Shown: one piece after another, positions 9,512-11,702 of the stretch
How positions within the stretch are numbered: the first letter of the stretch is position 1
Layout: each line of letters starts with the position of its first letter
Assembly: GCA_002293265.1 (NCBI GenBank)
Contig: DBCW01000082.1
Location: 1-11,702 of the forward strand
Direction of reading: 5' to 3'
Source of the DNA: Eggerthellales bacterium UBA948
GTDB taxonomy: Bacteria; Actinomycetota; Coriobacteriia; Coriobacteriales; UBA8131
DNA: 11,702 nucleotides
Notes under the pieces: generated by a model
What the model saw: only the letters and a program-made list of their open reading frames with translations
Told to the model about the DNA's origin: nothing
Database searches by the model: none
Position numbers and translations under genes: made by a program

Positions 9512-11702
9512 TTAAACAGCTTCGACTTCTGTTTCCTCAGCAACATGAGGAGTAATGCCTTCGCTTTCGATATCGGCAGTTGCGATGCCGTGCTTAACAC
9601 GCTGGCTTTCCTCGGCACGTTTGCCGTTGTTAAAGCGATCCAGTGTACCTACAAGGTATCCTGTGATACGACGAATGCGCTCAAATGGAATATCACCCTC
9701 TTCACGACCGCACTTTGGGCAGCGATCGCCAATTATGCCGTTGTAGCCACAAACAGAGTCGCGATCAACCGGATGGTTAACGCTACCGTAACCTACTCCG
9801 CATTCCTTCATGTGGCGAATGATTGCCTCAAAGGCCTCAAGGTTGTGAGTTGGATCGCCGTCAAGTTCTACGTAACTGATGTGGCCGGCGTTGGTAAGCG
9901 CGTGATACGGTGCTTCAAGCTCAATCTTCTTGAAGGCGTTGATATCGTAATACACCGGAACGTGGAAGCTATTGGTGTAGTATTCTCTGTCCGTAATGCC
10001 TTCGATATTGCCAAAACGCTCGCGATCCATCTTTACAAAACGCCCACTCAGGCCCTCGGCAGGAGTTGCCAAAAGTGAGAAGTTAAGTTTGCTTTCTTTG
10101 GCACGTTTATCCAGATACGAACGCATGTGACCAATAATTTCAAGTCCAAGATTTTGCGCACGCTCGCTCTCACCATGATGCTCGCCGGTAAGCGCCTTGA
10201 GCGTCTCGGCCAGACCGATAAATCCTAGAGAAAGCGTACCGTTTTTGAGAACTTCGCCAACCTCATCGTCAACTTTAAGATTCTCTGAACCGGTCCAGAC
10301 ACCTTGCCCCATCAAAAATGGCATGTTGTAGACTTTCTTGCGCTTTTGAATGTCAAAGCGAGCCAACATTTGCTCACATACCAGCTCGAGCTTTTGATCA
10401 AGTAAATCAAAGAATAGCTCTAAATCATTACGTGCACGAATGGCAAGTCTTGGCAAGTTGATCGAAGTAAAACTCAAGTTACCACGACCCGGAGTAATCT
10501 CATTATTGGGATCATACTCATTAGCAATTACGCGGGTGCGACAACCCATGTAAGCAACTTCTGTCTCGGGAGTACCTTTGTAATACTTCGCATTAAAACT
10601 GGCATCCAAAAAGCTGAAGTTAGGGAACAAGCGCTTGGCCGAAACCGCACAGGCTTGCTTAAACAGATCGTAATTAGGATCCTCCGGATTAAAGCTTACG
10701 CCCTCTTTTAGACGGAATATCTGGATCGGAAATATCGGTGTCTCTCCACTGCCAAGACCTTCCTCGGTAGCTTTGAGGATGTTTTTTATAACCATGCGAC
10801 CTTCTGCCGAGGTATCCATGCCATAGTTGATAGAAGAAAACGGAGTCTGGGCACCGGCACGTGAATGCATGGTATTTAGATTGTGGATAAACGCTTCCAT
10901 CGCTTGATGTGTTGCTTTATCGGTGTCTTTGGTGGCTTGCTTAACAGCATAGGATTGGATCTTGTCTACCAACTCGCCTGATAATTCATACTCTGCGATC
11001 AAAGTCTTCTTCTCAGCCGAGGTATAGTTGACATCCATGGTAAGTGCCGGCCAAAGATTGGTCTTAGCCTCTATGCGAGCGCAAAGGGAATCCATCTCCT
11101 CTTTAGGCAGCTCTTTTTCGGCTAAAAGCTCTATTGCCGCAAGCAGATTCTTGCGATAAAAACGTCTAAAGGTCTTGCGTACGCCAAGCGCCATTCCATA
11201 ATCGAAGTTTGAGATGGACTGACCACCATGTTGGTCATTTTGGTTGGACTGGATTGCGATACAAGCAAGCGCTGAGTAGCTTGTGATATCGCTGGGCTCA
11301 CGCAATACGCCATGCCCGGTAGAAAAACCTCCGTCAAACAGCTTTACAATGTCTATCTGGCAGCAAGTTGTGGTAAGCGTATAAAAATCAAGGTCGTGAA
11401 TGTGAATGTCACCTTCGCGGTGCGCTTTGGCATGCTCTTCAGAAAGTACGCTCATCTGGTAATACTGCTTGGCAGTCTCTGAGCCATACTTGAGCATCGT
11501 ACCCATGGCTGTGTCGGCATCGATGTTAGCATTTTCGCGTGCAACATCAAAGTCTTTTGCATCGCTGTGTGTGATTCTGTCGATGGTCTGCATCAACTTG
11601 GTGTTCATCACGCGAGCACGAGTACGCTCTGCGCGATATTTTATGTAAGAGCGAGCTATTTGCACAAAGCCATTCTCGGCCAAGACTTCTTCGACCAGGT
11701 CT
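9512..11702 (-). CDS. nrdD: Anaerobic (class III) ribonucleoside-triphosphate reductase, 5' end outside window
   Basis: About 729 C-terminal residues are visible; the frame runs through the right edge (DLVEEVLAENGFVQIA), so the TTG at 11683 is internal and the N-terminal ATP-cone lies mostly outside. The enzyme reduces ribonucleotides to deoxyribonucleotides without oxygen, using a glycyl radical. The finger-loop region TTTCCQID holds the likely radical cysteine, preceded by HREGDIHIHDLDFY as in E. coli NrdD. NDQHGGQS and RAGAQTPFSSINYG follow. Near the C-terminus a metal site, VCGYNGIIGDRCPKCG, precedes RRITGYLVG, where the Gly of TGYL should carry the radical. Only three Cys are seen in the metal site: DRDSVC stands where some homologues have CxxC. 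The tail after the radical glycine is about 49 residues and ends acidic (HVAEETEVEAV). NrdG is encoded just downstream. Confidence 0.97.
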   Translation of the reverse strand, partial: DLVEEVLAENGFVQIARSYIKYRAERTRARVMNTKLMQTIDRITHSDAKDFDVARENANIDADTAMGTMLKYGSETAKQYYQMSVLSEEHAKAHREGDIHIHDLDFYTLTTTCCQIDIVKLFDGGFSTGHGVLREPSDITSYSALACIAIQSNQNDQHGGQSISNFDYGMALGVRKTFRRFYRKNLLAAIELLAEKELPKEEMDSLCARIEAKTNLWPALTMDVNYTSAEKKTLIAEYELSGELVDKIQSYAVKQATKDTDKATHQAMEAFIHNLNTMHSRAGAQTPFSSINYGMDTSAEGRMVIKNILKATEEGLGSGETPIFPIQIFRLKEGVSFNPEDPNYDLFKQACAVSAKRLFPNFSFLDASFNAKYYKGTPETEVAYMGCRTRVIANEYDPNNEITPGRGNLSFTSINLPRLAIRARNDLELFFDLLDQKLELVCEQMLARFDIQKRKKVYNMPFLMGQGVWTGSENLKVDDEVGEVLKNGTLSLGFIGLAETLKALTGEHHGESERAQNLGLEIIGHMRSYLDKRAKESKLNFSLLATPAEGLSGRFVKMDRERFGNIEGITDREYYTNSFHVPVYYDINAFKKIELEAPYHALTNAGHISYVELDGDPTHNLEAFEAIIRHMKECGVGYGSVNHPVDRDSVCGYNGIIGDRCPKCGREEGDIPFERIRRITGYLVGTLDRFNNGKRAEESQRVKHGIATADIESEGITPHVAEETEVEAV

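Noticed and set aside
9503..10078. Plus-strand open frame of 191 codons
   Set aside because: It is fully antisense to the C-terminal coding region of nrdD, whose motifs are certain. It has no recognisable domain.
11681..11683. TTG at 11683 as the start of nrdD
   Set aside because: The frame continues upstream to the window edge with DLVEEVLAENGF, typical of the end of an ATP-cone, so the gene is cut by the window.

Overview
The window looks like chromosomal DNA from an anaerobic or facultatively anaerobic bacterium of intermediate base composition. A low-GC member of the Coriobacteriia (Actinomycetota) is my best guess, from the style of ribosomal protein S12 and the mix of genes. That placement is by eye and weak. 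Anaerobic metabolism is supported more directly, by a class III (oxygen-sensitive) ribonucleotide reductase with its activase and by two genes for molybdenum-cofactor nucleotide attachment.

Layout, left to right (all genes on the minus strand except one). Positions 1-919 hold the head of the str ribosomal operon: the start of rpsG (cut by the left edge), complete rpsL with a TTG start, and a leader of about 290 nt driven by a near-consensus promoter at 862-890. Positions 920-2367 hold a hipBA toxin-antitoxin pair with ATGA-overlapping genes; its promoter/start region (2348-2408) is packed with palindromes. Positions 2413-4363 hold two tandem pirin-family genes that arose by duplication. Their upstream regions still share a leader hairpin element and a T-rich block. 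Positions 4364-4926 are a gene-free stretch with AT-rich repeats and a decayed fragment of a HerA-like (DUF853/YjgR) ATPase. Positions 4927-5892 hold the only plus-strand gene, an alpha/beta hydrolase of the prolyl-iminopeptidase type, which converges on mobA (5906-6556). Next come an intergenic 18-bp perfect hairpin, a small proline/glutamine-rich membrane protein (6702-7049), the branched-chain amino acid exporter pair azlC-azlD (7123-8150), then mobB (8204-8770) overlapping nrdG (8767-9276). After a 235-nt spacer carrying a dRS3-like repeat and a stem-loop comes nrdD (9512 to beyond the right edge).

How the genes relate: nrdD and nrdG form a functional pair (reductase and glycyl-radical activase), and nrdG is apparently translationally coupled to mobB. 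MobB and MobA act in the same pathway (GMP attachment to molybdopterin) but are separated by azlCD and the small membrane gene. HipB and HipA are an autoregulated antitoxin and kinase toxin. I see no clear evidence of a wholly new multi-gene defence or metabolic system. The more interesting signals are regulatory: the shared pirin leader element, the hip operator architecture, a set of -10 elements placed so close to ATG codons that leaderless mRNAs are likely, and mRNA-sense hairpins between rpsL and rpsG.
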